From NCBI GenBank assembly GCA_964588175.1, contig CAZPNW010000159.1, positions 1 through 5,630 of the forward strand: 5,630 nucleotides of DNA, in the 5' to 3' direction. The notes beneath the pieces are model-generated. The model searched no databases. It was not told the origin of the DNA and saw only the letters and a list, made by a program, of their open reading frames with translations. The translations under genes and the position numbers were made by a program. The stretch comes from JBAZTA01 sp964588175. Lineage in GTDB: Bacteria; Omnitrophota; Gorgyraeia; Gygaellales; Profunditerraquicolaceae. Positions 1 through 5,630 of this stretch are shown one piece after another. Positions within the stretch are counted from its first letter, which is position 1, and every line of letters begins with the position of its first letter.

Positions 1-1
1 C

Positions 2-238
2 CTGAAACATCCTGATATCGCTGAAGCCGCGGTCGTGGGAACGCCCGATAAATTGCGCGGTGAGGTCCCGAAAGCATTTATTGTCGTCAAAGACGGTAGA
101 TCGGTTTCAGAAGAAGACCTGCGTTATTTCCTGCGCGAGTACCTGGCGCATTATAAGATCCCGCATGAGTATGAATTCACGGCGTCTCTCCCGAAAAACA
201 GGGCCGGTAAGATCGATAAAGAATCGCTGCGCGAATAA
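2..238 (+). CDS. AMP-forming acyl-CoA synthetase/ligase, C-terminal fragment (5' end outside window)
   Basis: The visible 78 residues are the small C-terminal domain of the ANL superfamily (acyl-CoA synthetases, which activate a carboxylic acid with ATP to an acyl-adenylate and pass it to CoA). The fragment opens with L-K-H-P-D-I-A-E-A-A-V-V-G, followed by P-D and R-G-E-V-P-K-A-F, the usual mobile-domain sequence. It ends with L-P-K-N-R-A-G-K-I-D, where the lysine at codon 209-211 matches the conserved A10-motif catalytic lysine that acetyltransferases often silence. The TAA stop is at 236-238. The reading frame is open to the left edge, so the adenylation domain lies outside the window and substrate specificity (acetate, fatty acid, aryl acid) cannot be read. 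A GTG at 35 is internal to the domain and is not the start. The next gene follows after 105 bp behind its own promoter, so this gene is probably the last of an upstream unit. Confidence 0.9.
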   Translation: MKHPDIAEAAVVGTPDKLRGEVPKAFIVVKDGRSVSEEDLRYFLREYLAHYKIPHEYEFTASLPKNRAGKIDKESLRE

Positions 239-286
239 CCCCGATCTATTTTAAAATACCGATGAACAAAAACCCACCCTATTTTA

Positions 287-295
287 TGGTATAAT
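287..295 (+). promoter_or_regulatory. Extended -10 sigma70-type promoter for the MFS/rlmN cluster
   Basis: The string TGGTATAAT gives a perfect TATAAT hexamer (290-295) preceded by the TG dinucleotide at the extended -10 position. No good -35 hexamer lies 16-18 bp upstream (the best spaced bases are CAAAAA-like), which is typical of extended -10 promoters. Transcription would start near 302, leaving a leader of about 40 nt before the transporter start. No other equally good promoter was noticed between the downstream genes. Confidence 0.65.
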
Positions 296-336
296 GTTTT
301 ATCAAAGCCTTACGCCCTGGAATAGTTATTTGTTTT

Positions 337-343
337 AAGAGGA
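337..343 (+). promoter_or_regulatory. Shine-Dalgarno of the MFS gene
   Basis: AAGAGGA directly abuts an ATG at 344 and sits three bases before a second in-frame ATG at 347. The spacing makes 347 the more likely initiation codon, although it is still tight. Confidence 0.55.
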
Positions 344-346
344 ATG

Positions 347-1699
347 ATGGAAAAAAAGCCTATACACAGCGGCGGCAAGGTCCATCGGAGCCTTAAAGTT
401 TCTTTATTCGACGGTATTTTTGCCTCTTGTATGACAGGCTTGACCGCGGATTATATTACTCCGTATGCCTTGGCGCTCAAAGCCCATGTGTTACAGATCG
501 GATTGTTAACCGCTCTGCCTAACCTGTTTTCTTCCCTCGTGCAGTTAAAATCAGCCGATTTCGTAGAGAAGGCCGGAAGCAGGAAGAAAGTGATCGGGGT
601 ATTTGTTTTCCTGCATATGCTTATGGGAATACCGATCATCCTTGTCCCGTATATTTTTAAAGGTTATGAGGTCGCAGCGCTCATCGTCTGCGTAACTTTG
701 TTCGCCGGCTTTAACGCGCTCGCCGCGCCTGTTTGGCTGAGCCTCATGTCGGATTACCTGCCCTACCGCAAACGGGGGCGGTATTTCGGCTGGCGCAATA
801 AGATCACGGGTTTTATTACGATCGCTTGTGTCTTTGTCGCCGGTTTTATCCTGCAGGTCTTTCGCGCGAATGTCCTGCGGGGATTTCTGATCATCTTAAG
901 CCTTGCGTTCATCTGCCGGTTTATTTCCTGGTGTTTTTTGGTCCGGATGTATGAACCGCCGATGCGCGCCAACCCGGAAGCAATTTTCAGTTTTTTTGAT
1001 TTTATTAAACGGGCAAAACAATCTAATTTTGTGAAATTTGTGTTTTTAGTGGCGTTCATGAATTTTACCGTAAGCCTTGCGTCGCCTTTTTTTCCTGTCT
1101 TTATGCTCAGGGATTTGAAATTCAGTTATTTGACGTATACGGCGTTGGTCAGTATGGTTTCTATCGCATCGATCTTGACCATCGGCCGTTGGGGTAAAAG
1201 CGCGGACAGGTTTGGCAACCTGAAGGTCATTCGTTTAACTTCTTTTTTAGTCGCTCTTATACCTTTTCTGTGGCTTTTAAACCAGCATGCTGTTTATATA
1301 GGGTTCGTGCAGGCATTCGCGGGTTTTGCCTGGGCCGGTTTTAACCTTTGCGCGATCAATTTTATTTATGATGCCGCGATCCCGGCGAAGCGCACGCGGT
1401 GTATCTCATATTTCAATGTTTTTAACGGCATTGCTTTGTGCCTCGGGCCGCTCACCGGAAGTTTCCTGGCGCGCCATCTGCCGAATATATTCGGGTATCG
1501 GCTGTTAAGTTTATTTTTCTTGTCGGGAATATTGCGGTTTATTTCTTCGATACTCATTACGCGTACCGTTAAGGAAGTCAGAGGGATAGAACCTATCGCC
1601 TCTCATGAACTGCTTTATAATGTTATCGGTATCAAGCCTGTCCTGGAACTGAGCCAAAAAAGAGAAGGTGTCGGGACAGGGTCTGAGGTTGTGGGATAG
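347..1699 (+). CDS. Major facilitator superfamily (MFS) transporter, 12 transmembrane helices
   Basis: This is an inner-membrane secondary transporter of about 450 residues, the usual MFS length. Hydrophobic segments can be placed at roughly residues 20-40, 50-69, 83-104, 110-134, 150-171, 178-199, 230-254, 262-281, 293-311, 317-341, 352-374 and 383-405, giving a 6+6 arrangement. The loop between helices 2 and 3 carries a degenerate motif A (D71 ... A-G-S-R-K-K), and the loop between helices 8 and 9 has the matching copy G-K-S-A-D-R-F-G-N. The loop before helix 5 has P-Y-R-K-R-G-R-Y-F-G, typical of a group of poorly characterised MFS permeases in uncultured bacteria. A cytoplasmic tail of about 45 residues follows helix 12. 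The substrate is unknown and no neighbour points to one. Two adjacent ATGs exist (344 and 347); 347 is preferred for Shine-Dalgarno spacing. The gene lies 52 bp after a strong extended -10 element and 10 bp before rlmN. Confidence 0.88.
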   Translation: MEKKPIHSGGKVHRSLKVSLFDGIFASCMTGLTADYITPYALALKAHVLQIGLLTALPNLFSSLVQLKSADFVEKAGSRKKVIGVFVFLHMLMGIPIILVPYIFKGYEVAALIVCVTLFAGFNALAAPVWLSLMSDYLPYRKRGRYFGWRNKITGFITIACVFVAGFILQVFRANVLRGFLIILSLAFICRFISWCFLVRMYEPPMRANPEAIFSFFDFIKRAKQSNFVKFVFLVAFMNFTVSLASPFFPVFMLRDLKFSYLTYTALVSMVSIASILTIGRWGKSADRFGNLKVIRLTSFLVALIPFLWLLNQHAVYIGFVQAFAGFAWAGFNLCAINFIYDAAIPAKRTRCISYFNVFNGIALCLGPLTGSFLARHLPNIFGYRLLSLFFLSGILRFISSILITRTVKEVRGIEPIASHELLYNVIGIKPVLELSQKREGVGTGSEVVG

Positions 1700-1700
1700 A

Positions 1701-1706
1701 AGAGGG
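1701..1706 (+). promoter_or_regulatory. Ribosome binding site deciding the rlmN start
   Basis: AGAGGG (within GAAGAGGG) lies just after the MFS stop codon (1697-1699) and three bases before ATG 1710. It supports 1710 over the upstream in-frame start at 1668, which would add 14 residues unlike the family's N-terminus and overlap the MFS gene by 32 bp. Confidence 0.6.
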
Positions 1707-1709
1707 TAT

Positions 1710-2741
1710 ATGCTTAAAGATATTAAAGAATTAAGTTTGGAGGAGTTGCAGGAGGCGTTAAAAGGCTGGGGGCTGCCTCTTTTTCACGCGCGGCAGGTAT
1801 TTTCCTGGATCTATCAGAAGGGCGCGCTGGATTTTTCCGCCATGAGCAACCTGCCGCTTGAACTCAGAAAGTTATTAAAAGAAAATTTTTCTCTTTTTGA
1901 GTTGGAAGTAAAAGAAGTGCTTACTTCCCGGGATGGGACCAAAAAATTCCTTTTTTTGCTGCCTGATGAAAACGGGATTGAAGCGGTCAGTATCCCCGCG
2001 AAAGACCGTTTGACCGGTTGCCTGTCCTGCCAGGTGGGATGCCGGTTTTCCTGTAAGTTCTGCGCCAGCGGCCTGGCGGGCTTTAAGAAAAACCTTACCT
2101 CCGGGCAGATCGCTGAAGAAGCGCTCATCCTTAAGAATGCGTGCGCCCGGCAGAAACTTACCCATCTGGTCTTCATGGGGATCGGGGAGCCGTTGGATAA
2201 TTACGATAATGTTTTAAAAGCGGTCAGGCTCATTAATTCTCCCGACGCTTTTAATATCGGGGCCCGGCGTATCACTCTTTCTACCTGCGGGATCATCCCG
2301 GGTATACAACGGCTGGAAAAGGAGGGGTTGCAGATAGAGCTTTCTATTTCATTGCACGCTGCTGACGATAAGACGCGCAGCGCGCTCATGCCGGTCAACA
2401 AGATCTACCCGCTTGATGATCTCATGGCTGCCTGCCGTGAGTATATCCGTAATACAAACCGGCAGATCACCTTTGAGTATGTCTTGATCAAGAGCGTAAA
2501 TTCCGGTTTGCAAAGTGCGGTAAATTTGAGTAAAATGTTACGGGGGTTAAAGAGTAAGGTTAATTTGATCCCCTGTAATTACATTCCCGCGTTGGGGTTG
2601 GAACCTCCCGGGAAATTGGATGTTTTATTCTTCAGGGACCGCCTGATAAAGGCGGGTATTAACGCGACCCTGCGGGCCCCGCGCGGTGCAGATATCGATT
2701 CTGCTTGCGGTCAATTGAGGTTACAGCATGAAAAAAAATAG
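1710..2741 (+). CDS. rlmN: Dual-specificity 23S rRNA (A2503)/tRNA (A37) adenine-C2 methyltransferase RlmN
   Basis: RlmN is a cytoplasmic radical SAM enzyme that methylates C2 of adenine 2503 in 23S rRNA, and in studied bacteria A37 of some tRNAs, through a methyl-cysteine and radical intermediate. The 343-residue product has the family architecture. The N-terminal helical RNA-binding part (L-F-H-A-R-Q-V-F-S-W-I-Y) is followed by E91 in G-I-E-A-V-S-I-P. The radical SAM cluster is C111-x3-C115-x2-C118 in V-G-C-R-F-S-C-K-F-C. The two catalytic cysteines are C104 (equivalent to E. coli C118) and C333 in D-I-D-S-A-C-G-Q-L (equivalent to C355). M-G-I-G-E-P-L-D-N at about 156-164 contains the SAM-binding G-E-P, and S-I-S-L-H-A is also present. 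G-E-P-L rather than G-E-A-L argues for RlmN over the resistance enzyme Cfr. The start at 1710 gives the canonical beginning M-L-K-D-I-K-E-L-S. It follows the MFS stop by 10 bp and its 3' end overlaps the next gene, indicating co-transcription. Confidence 0.96.
   Translation: MLKDIKELSLEELQEALKGWGLPLFHARQVFSWIYQKGALDFSAMSNLPLELRKLLKENFSLFELEVKEVLTSRDGTKKFLFLLPDENGIEAVSIPAKDRLTGCLSCQVGCRFSCKFCASGLAGFKKNLTSGQIAEEALILKNACARQKLTHLVFMGIGEPLDNYDNVLKAVRLINSPDAFNIGARRITLSTCGIIPGIQRLEKEGLQIELSISLHAADDKTRSALMPVNKIYPLDDLMAACREYIRNTNRQITFEYVLIKSVNSGLQSAVNLSKMLRGLKSKVNLIPCNYIPALGLEPPGKLDVLFFRDRLIKAGINATLRAPRGADIDSACGQLRLQHEKK
2717..2720 (+). promoter_or_regulatory. Shine-Dalgarno of the GDSL lipoprotein inside rlmN
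   Basis: GAGG lies seven bases before ATG 2728, within the last codons of rlmN. Its good spacing supports the 14-bp overlapping start. Confidence 0.6.
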
Positions 2742-3399
2742 AAGGTTTCTGTTAAGAGGGGCGGTTTTCCTGGCGTTTATGTTCATGAGCGGCTGTGTAG
2801 ACAGCCGGATCACTAATGTCGATTCCCGGGGAACTAATATTATTTGTTTTGGAGACAGCCTGACGATAGGCTATGGGGTCCTTCCGGAGCAAAGTTATCC
2901 ATCGGTCATGGGAAAGCTGGTCCTTCCGGGAGTCCCGGTCATTAATGCCGGTATTGAAGGGGACAGGACTGAGGAAGCGTTAAAACGCTTTAAAACCGAT
3001 TGTTTAGAAAAAGACCCTTTTTTAGTGATCATAGAATTTGGCGCGAATGATTTTTTCACCCGGGTCCCTCTGGCCGATACGCTGAATAATCTGCAAGCGA
3101 TGATAAAGATGTTACAGGAAAGAAAAGTCATGGTTGCGTTGGTCGATATCAGTACCCCTTTTTTCATGGAGGAATACGCGAAGCCGTATCGGGCGCTTGC
3201 TAAACAATACGGCGCCATTTTTATCCCGCAGGTCTTAGACGGGATCATTACCGAGCCGGCTTTGAAGAGCGATTTTATGCATCCGAATGAGGCCGGGTAC
3301 AAAATAATCGCGCATCGCATTTATCGCGCGGTCTTGCCGTATCTGAACCGTAATGTGATCTTGAACCGGTTTAGAAGCAGCCTCTTGAAAGGGAAATGA
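2728..3399 (+). CDS. GDSL/SGNH-hydrolase lipoprotein (TesA-like lysophospholipase/arylesterase)
   Basis: This is a predicted envelope esterase of 223 residues. The N-terminus is a lipoprotein signal: M-K-K-N-R-R, a hydrophobic stretch, then M-S-G-C with C23 as the lipidated residue. Val at +2 predicts sorting to the outer membrane under E. coli rules. The mature part shows the SGNH blocks in order: block I F-G-D-S-L-T-I-G-Y-G with nucleophile S44; block II N-A-G-I-E-G-D with oxyanion-hole G75; block III G-A-N-D with N107; and block V S-D-F-M-H-P-N with D182 and H185 completing the triad. The layout and the N-A-G-x-x-G-D string match the TesA/lysophospholipase L1 group, which hydrolyses acyl esters or thioesters of lipids and aryl esters. 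The true substrate is unknown. About 20 basic residues form a tail beyond the last block. The start overlaps rlmN by 14 bp in another frame, suggesting translational coupling. The next gene begins 63 bp later. Confidence 0.92.
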   Translation: MKKNRRFLLRGAVFLAFMFMSGCVDSRITNVDSRGTNIICFGDSLTIGYGVLPEQSYPSVMGKLVLPGVPVINAGIEGDRTEEALKRFKTDCLEKDPFLVIIEFGANDFFTRVPLADTLNNLQAMIKMLQERKVMVALVDISTPFFMEEYAKPYRALAKQYGAIFIPQVLDGIITEPALKSDFMHPNEAGYKIIAHRIYRAVLPYLNRNVILNRFRSSLLKGK

Positions 3400-3445
3400 C
3401 ATCCCGGCGGCCTGATCCGGTAAAAGCAAGATAATACTTTTTTTT

Positions 3446-3455
3446 AAAGGGAGGA
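3446..3455 (+). promoter_or_regulatory. Strong Shine-Dalgarno of the exported hypothetical gene
   Basis: AAAGGGAGGA, containing GGAGG, lies 7-8 bases before ATG 3463. It is the best ribosome binding site in the window, implying efficient translation of the exported protein relative to its neighbours. Confidence 0.7.
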
Positions 3456-3462
3456 AAGATCG

Positions 3463-4107
3463 ATGGTTATAAAAAAAAGTTTGGCAGGAGCAATTGTTTT
3501 GGCCGGCGTTTGCGCGTTGTTTCTTTTTCCCGTGCCCGGTTTCGCGGCGACTGAATTAGTCTCTTTGACTTCAGGGCTGTGTTTTGTCGGTGATGTAAAG
3601 AGCCGAGATGACCAATACATTATCTTGGAGAGGGATAAGGCCACGTATCAGATCGCTTTAAGTGAGATCATTTCCTCGGAACCGTTTTCAGGAACGTCGG
3701 ATGAAATACCTGCTGTGGAAACGAGCCGGGAATGGGCGCAGGTTATAGAGGTGATCAGTAATTATTTCAGCCATCGTTATGACCCGGATCTGCAGGTAGC
3801 CATGGATAGTGTTTCAAAAGAATTCTATAATGCAACGATGATCCCGGGTGTGGACATTGATTATAAAGGGTTGGAGCGTTTCTTGAAGAAGCGCAGCCTT
3901 GAAATCCGGGGATTTATAGCCGGGTCATTTGACCTGTCAAATGTTACGATCGAGAATAATACTCTTGCTATAACGGTAAGTTTCCAGGAAGTGCTGGAAA
4001 ACCTGATAAATAAGGCTAAAAACAGTGTGCGGCAAAATAAGGTTGTTGTTTTGTCTCATGATGGCCGCGGCTGGAAAATCATTAATATTTTGAATGCTCA
4101 GAACTAG
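3463..4107 (+). CDS. Exported protein of unknown function with SH3/Sm-like strand module and possible NTF2-like domain
   Basis: I do not recognise a named family. The 214-residue product starts with a Sec signal peptide: K4-K5, a hydrophobic core at about 7-22, then P-V-P-G-F-A-A with likely signal peptidase I cleavage after A28. It has no lipobox, so it should be periplasmic or released. Residues about 31-70 (V-S-L-T-S-G-L-C-F-V-G-D-V then Y-I-I-L-E-R-D and I-A-L-S-E-I) follow the pattern 'L-x-x-G-x-x-x-x-G-x-V ... y-I-x-L ... I-x-x-x-E-I'. That pattern is common in small beta-barrel modules of exported proteins in uncultured bacteria. Residues about 90-210 alternate amphipathic helix and strand, ending V-V-V-L-S-H-D-G-R-G-W-K-I-I-N-I, which resembles the last strands of an NTF2-like fold. 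Both fold guesses are inference. The gene has a strong ribosome binding site and ends 15 bp before the radical SAM gene, suggesting co-expression. Confidence 0.8.
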   Translation: MVIKKSLAGAIVLAGVCALFLFPVPGFAATELVSLTSGLCFVGDVKSRDDQYIILERDKATYQIALSEIISSEPFSGTSDEIPAVETSREWAQVIEVISNYFSHRYDPDLQVAMDSVSKEFYNATMIPGVDIDYKGLERFLKKRSLEIRGFIAGSFDLSNVTIENNTLAITVSFQEVLENLINKAKNSVRQNKVVVLSHDGRGWKIINILNAQN

Positions 4108-4122
4108 AAAGAATCCCTTTTG

Positions 4123-5630
4123 ATGAATACCGTTTCCTCCGGCAAGAGTTGTATGGATCCTTCTGGAATTGTCTTAATAAATCCGTATCTGTATGTGTGG
4201 CGCAGTATTTATAGCCAATTCTTTCTTCCTCATGGATTGGCGGTCCTGGTTTCTTCTTTGCGCCGGCACAAGAGAAATGTCGCTTTATACGATGCTTCAT
4301 ATCGGATCGAAGAATTTAACGGCCGCTGCCGGGGTTTTTCGAAAAAAGGCATCAATGTGTCTCTTTTTTGGGATGAGAAAAGGATCGCGCGATATGTCTT
4401 ATCGGGCAAGAAAGACCGCGTGCTCGACGAACTGGGGGAAAAACTGATAGGTTTGTTCCCTTTGAGCGGGGCCGGGCTTATCGGGATAACGATCGCGCAC
4501 CATCACCATCATCCGTTTGCCCTCTTTCTTGTCAAATTCATCCGTAAGTATTTCAAAACCCCGATTGTTATCGGGGGCTCTTTTGTAACGTTATTCGACC
4601 GTTTCTTGATGGAGCAGCTTCCCTCCGGTGTTTTTTTATGTAAAGGCGACGGCGAGGTCCCTCTTTTAGCTTTATGGGATTCTCTGCAAAAACAAAAGCC
4701 TTTGTCTATGGTGCCTAACCTGGTGTTCAGCCATAACGGAGTTATTACGGAGAACAAGGTAGAGCATTTTCCTTTAGAAGACCAGTCGCCTCCTGATTAT
4801 TCTGATTTACCCGACCTTAATTTTTACTCTGAACGTATTGATACCTGCCGCAGCCCGCGCCTTATGTATGAAGTTACCAGCGGATGCCTGAATCGCTGTG
4901 TTTTTTGCGCGCGAAGCGTTATTAAGCCGTATTTCCAGGTAAAATCTCCCTCAAAAGTCGTCCGGGAGTTGCGGGAGATGAAAACAAAGCATGCGGTGAA
5001 TACATTTGATTTCGTTTCGGACAGCCTCAATTATGATAAAGATTATTTGCATGAACTTTGCGATGCTTTGATCGATGCTGACCTGGGGTTGGATTGGATG
5101 AGCATGATACGCTGCGACCGTTTTGACCGGGAATTGGCGCTGAAAATGAAGCAGGCAGGGTGTTCAAGCCTTACGATAGGAGTAGAATCAGGAAGTAACC
5201 GGGTCTTACGCCGGATGGGCAAGAATGCGACGGCTCAAGACAGCAGTAATGCTATTAAGATCATGTTTGAGGCAGGTATACGTTCGAAGATCATATTTTT
5301 GACCGGGTTCTTATTTGAAACAAAAGAAGACCTTGAAGAATCGATCCGGTTCATTAAAGAGCATGCGCGTTATGTAACGCAGGGGTTGTGTAAAGTAAAT
5401 TTCTTCGCTTTAACGTATCGTACCCCGATCTATGAAGATCCTTCTTTATTCGGGATCGAGAATATCCGTCCTTTGGCTACTGCCTTCGGGATCCCGGTCA
5501 CATTCGCTTTCGACGAAAAAGGCGGTTTACGTTGGGAAGAGAAAAAAAAACAGCAGAAGCTTTATTCTATGACATTAACCAAGGTTATGCTAAAATATGT
5601 CCTCATAAAGAAATTCCGGATCAAGTTCCT
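4123..5630 (+). CDS. B12-binding-type radical SAM protein (3' end outside window)
   Basis: The frame is open from ATG 4123 to the right edge (at least 502 residues). The order matches the BchE/HpnP-type class of cobalamin-binding radical SAM proteins. Residues about 16-160 form a Rossmann-like B12-binding domain: I-V-L-I-N-P, P-H-G-L-A-V-L, V-A-L-Y-D-A, G-L-I-G-I-T-I and P-I-V-I-G-G-S, then G-D-G-E-V-P-L-L at about 175-182. The radical SAM core begins at Y-E-V-T-S-G and binds its [4Fe-4S] cluster through C255-x3-C259-x2-C262 (G-C-L-N-R-C-V-F-C). It continues with G-V-E-S-G-S near 353-358 and an R-M-G-K motif. No D-x-H-x-x-G cobalamin-ligand motif is visible, as in many members of this class. 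Two features are odd: five consecutive histidines at 126-130, and G-F-L-F-E-T where G-F-P-G-E-T is usual. The start is uncertain: ATG 4123 has only a weak GAAAGA upstream, while ATG 4153 would begin M-D-P-S-G-I-V-L-I-N-P, closer to family N-termini. The substrate is unknown; lipid, hopanoid, tetrapyrrole or peptide modification are possible. Confidence 0.88.
   Translation, partial: MNTVSSGKSCMDPSGIVLINPYLYVWRSIYSQFFLPHGLAVLVSSLRRHKRNVALYDASYRIEEFNGRCRGFSKKGINVSLFWDEKRIARYVLSGKKDRVLDELGEKLIGLFPLSGAGLIGITIAHHHHHPFALFLVKFIRKYFKTPIVIGGSFVTLFDRFLMEQLPSGVFLCKGDGEVPLLALWDSLQKQKPLSMVPNLVFSHNGVITENKVEHFPLEDQSPPDYSDLPDLNFYSERIDTCRSPRLMYEVTSGCLNRCVFCARSVIKPYFQVKSPSKVVRELREMKTKHAVNTFDFVSDSLNYDKDYLHELCDALIDADLGLDWMSMIRCDRFDRELALKMKQAGCSSLTIGVESGSNRVLRRMGKNATAQDSSNAIKIMFEAGIRSKIIFLTGFLFETKEDLEESIRFIKEHARYVTQGLCKVNFFALTYRTPIYEDPSLFGIENIRPLATAFGIPVTFAFDEKGGLRWEEKKKQQKLYSMTLTKVMLKYVLIKKFRIKF

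Larger units (their letters stand above)
239..343 (+). other. Intergenic region with promoter and short repeats
   Basis: This 105-bp AT-rich gap separates the synthetase end from the transporter gene. It holds the extended -10 promoter described separately, a 12-bp perfect palindrome TATTTTAAAATA at 247-258, and two copies of CTATTTTA at 246-253 and 279-286, 33 bp apart. No GC-rich hairpin followed by a T-run was found, so a Rho-independent terminator for the upstream gene is not evident. The palindrome or repeats could be an operator, but AT-rich spacer composition makes chance occurrence plausible. Confidence 0.5.

Noticed and set aside
1668..1709. Upstream in-frame start that would lengthen RlmN by 14 residues
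   Set aside because: It would overlap the MFS gene, the extra residues do not resemble RlmN N-termini, and a ribosome binding site lies just before ATG 1710.
1814..2176. A 120-codon minus-strand open frame
   Set aside because: It is antisense to the most conserved part of rlmN, including the iron-sulfur cluster codons, and has no motif of its own.
1710..2741. Possible Cfr-type antibiotic-resistance methyltransferase
   Set aside because: The G-E-P-L motif, the family length and the chromosomal operon setting fit RlmN; Cfr typically has G-E-A-L at that site and sits on mobile DNA.
2895..3320. A 141-codon minus-strand open frame
   Set aside because: It is fully antisense to the GDSL hydrolase, whose catalytic blocks are intact, and its translation shows no domain; it is a shadow.
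3400..3445. Possible Rho-independent terminator after the GDSL gene (GC-rich stretch then a run of eight T)
   Set aside because: The only pairing seen is a 4-bp CCGG/CCGG stem with a long loop, and the T-run begins about 20 bases after it, so it does not form a terminator hairpin.
4105..4107. In-frame TAG separating the exported protein and the radical SAM gene, suggesting one interrupted or read-through gene
   Set aside because: The two genes do share a frame, but each product looks complete at this junction: the upstream one has a full C-terminus and the downstream one its own start and a family-like N-terminus. The shared frame is most simply chance.
4193..4447. A plus-strand open frame of 84 codons at the start of the radical SAM gene
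   Set aside because: It lies in a different frame from the continuous radical SAM frame, has no recognisable motif, and ends where the real frame continues with clear B12-binding domain sequence.

Overview
The window is one co-oriented (+ strand) block of bacterial chromosome carrying six protein genes, two of them cut by the window edges. Gram-negative features are a lipoprotein with a predicted outer-membrane sorting signal and a Sec-exported small protein. The gene style fits an uncultured, probably anaerobic lineage: a truncated acyl-CoA synthetase, an MFS permease of the type common in candidate-phylum genomes, and a BchE/HpnP-like B12-radical SAM enzyme. An Omnitrophota-like or other PVC-associated lineage is a low-confidence guess from protein style, not something the sequence proves. 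No rRNA, tRNA, CRISPR array, insertion sequence or phage gene was seen.

Layout. Positions 2-238 hold the C-terminal end of an AMP-forming acyl-CoA synthetase/ligase with its catalytic lysine. A 105-bp AT-rich gap (239-343) follows, with a strong extended -10 promoter at 287-295. Next come a 12-helix MFS transporter (347-1699), rlmN encoding the dual-specificity 23S rRNA/tRNA adenine-C2 methyltransferase (1710-2741), and a GDSL/SGNH-hydrolase lipoprotein (2728-3399) overlapping rlmN by 14 bp. After a 63-bp gap come a small exported protein of unknown function (3463-4107) and, 15 bp later, a cobalamin-binding-type radical SAM protein (4123 to beyond the right edge).

How the genes fit together. 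Spacings of 10, -14, 63 and 15 bp, all on one strand, with no convincing terminator between them, suggest a single transcript from the promoter near 290 through the radical SAM gene. The products do not form an obvious pathway: transport, ribosome modification, envelope lipid/ester hydrolysis, an unknown exported factor and a radical SAM enzyme. This looks like a mixed housekeeping/accessory operon. The most unusual items are the radical SAM protein, with a natural run of five histidines in its degenerate B12-binding domain and an altered P-G-E-T motif, and the uncharacterised two-part exported protein immediately before it. Nothing here amounts to a clearly new defence or mobile system.
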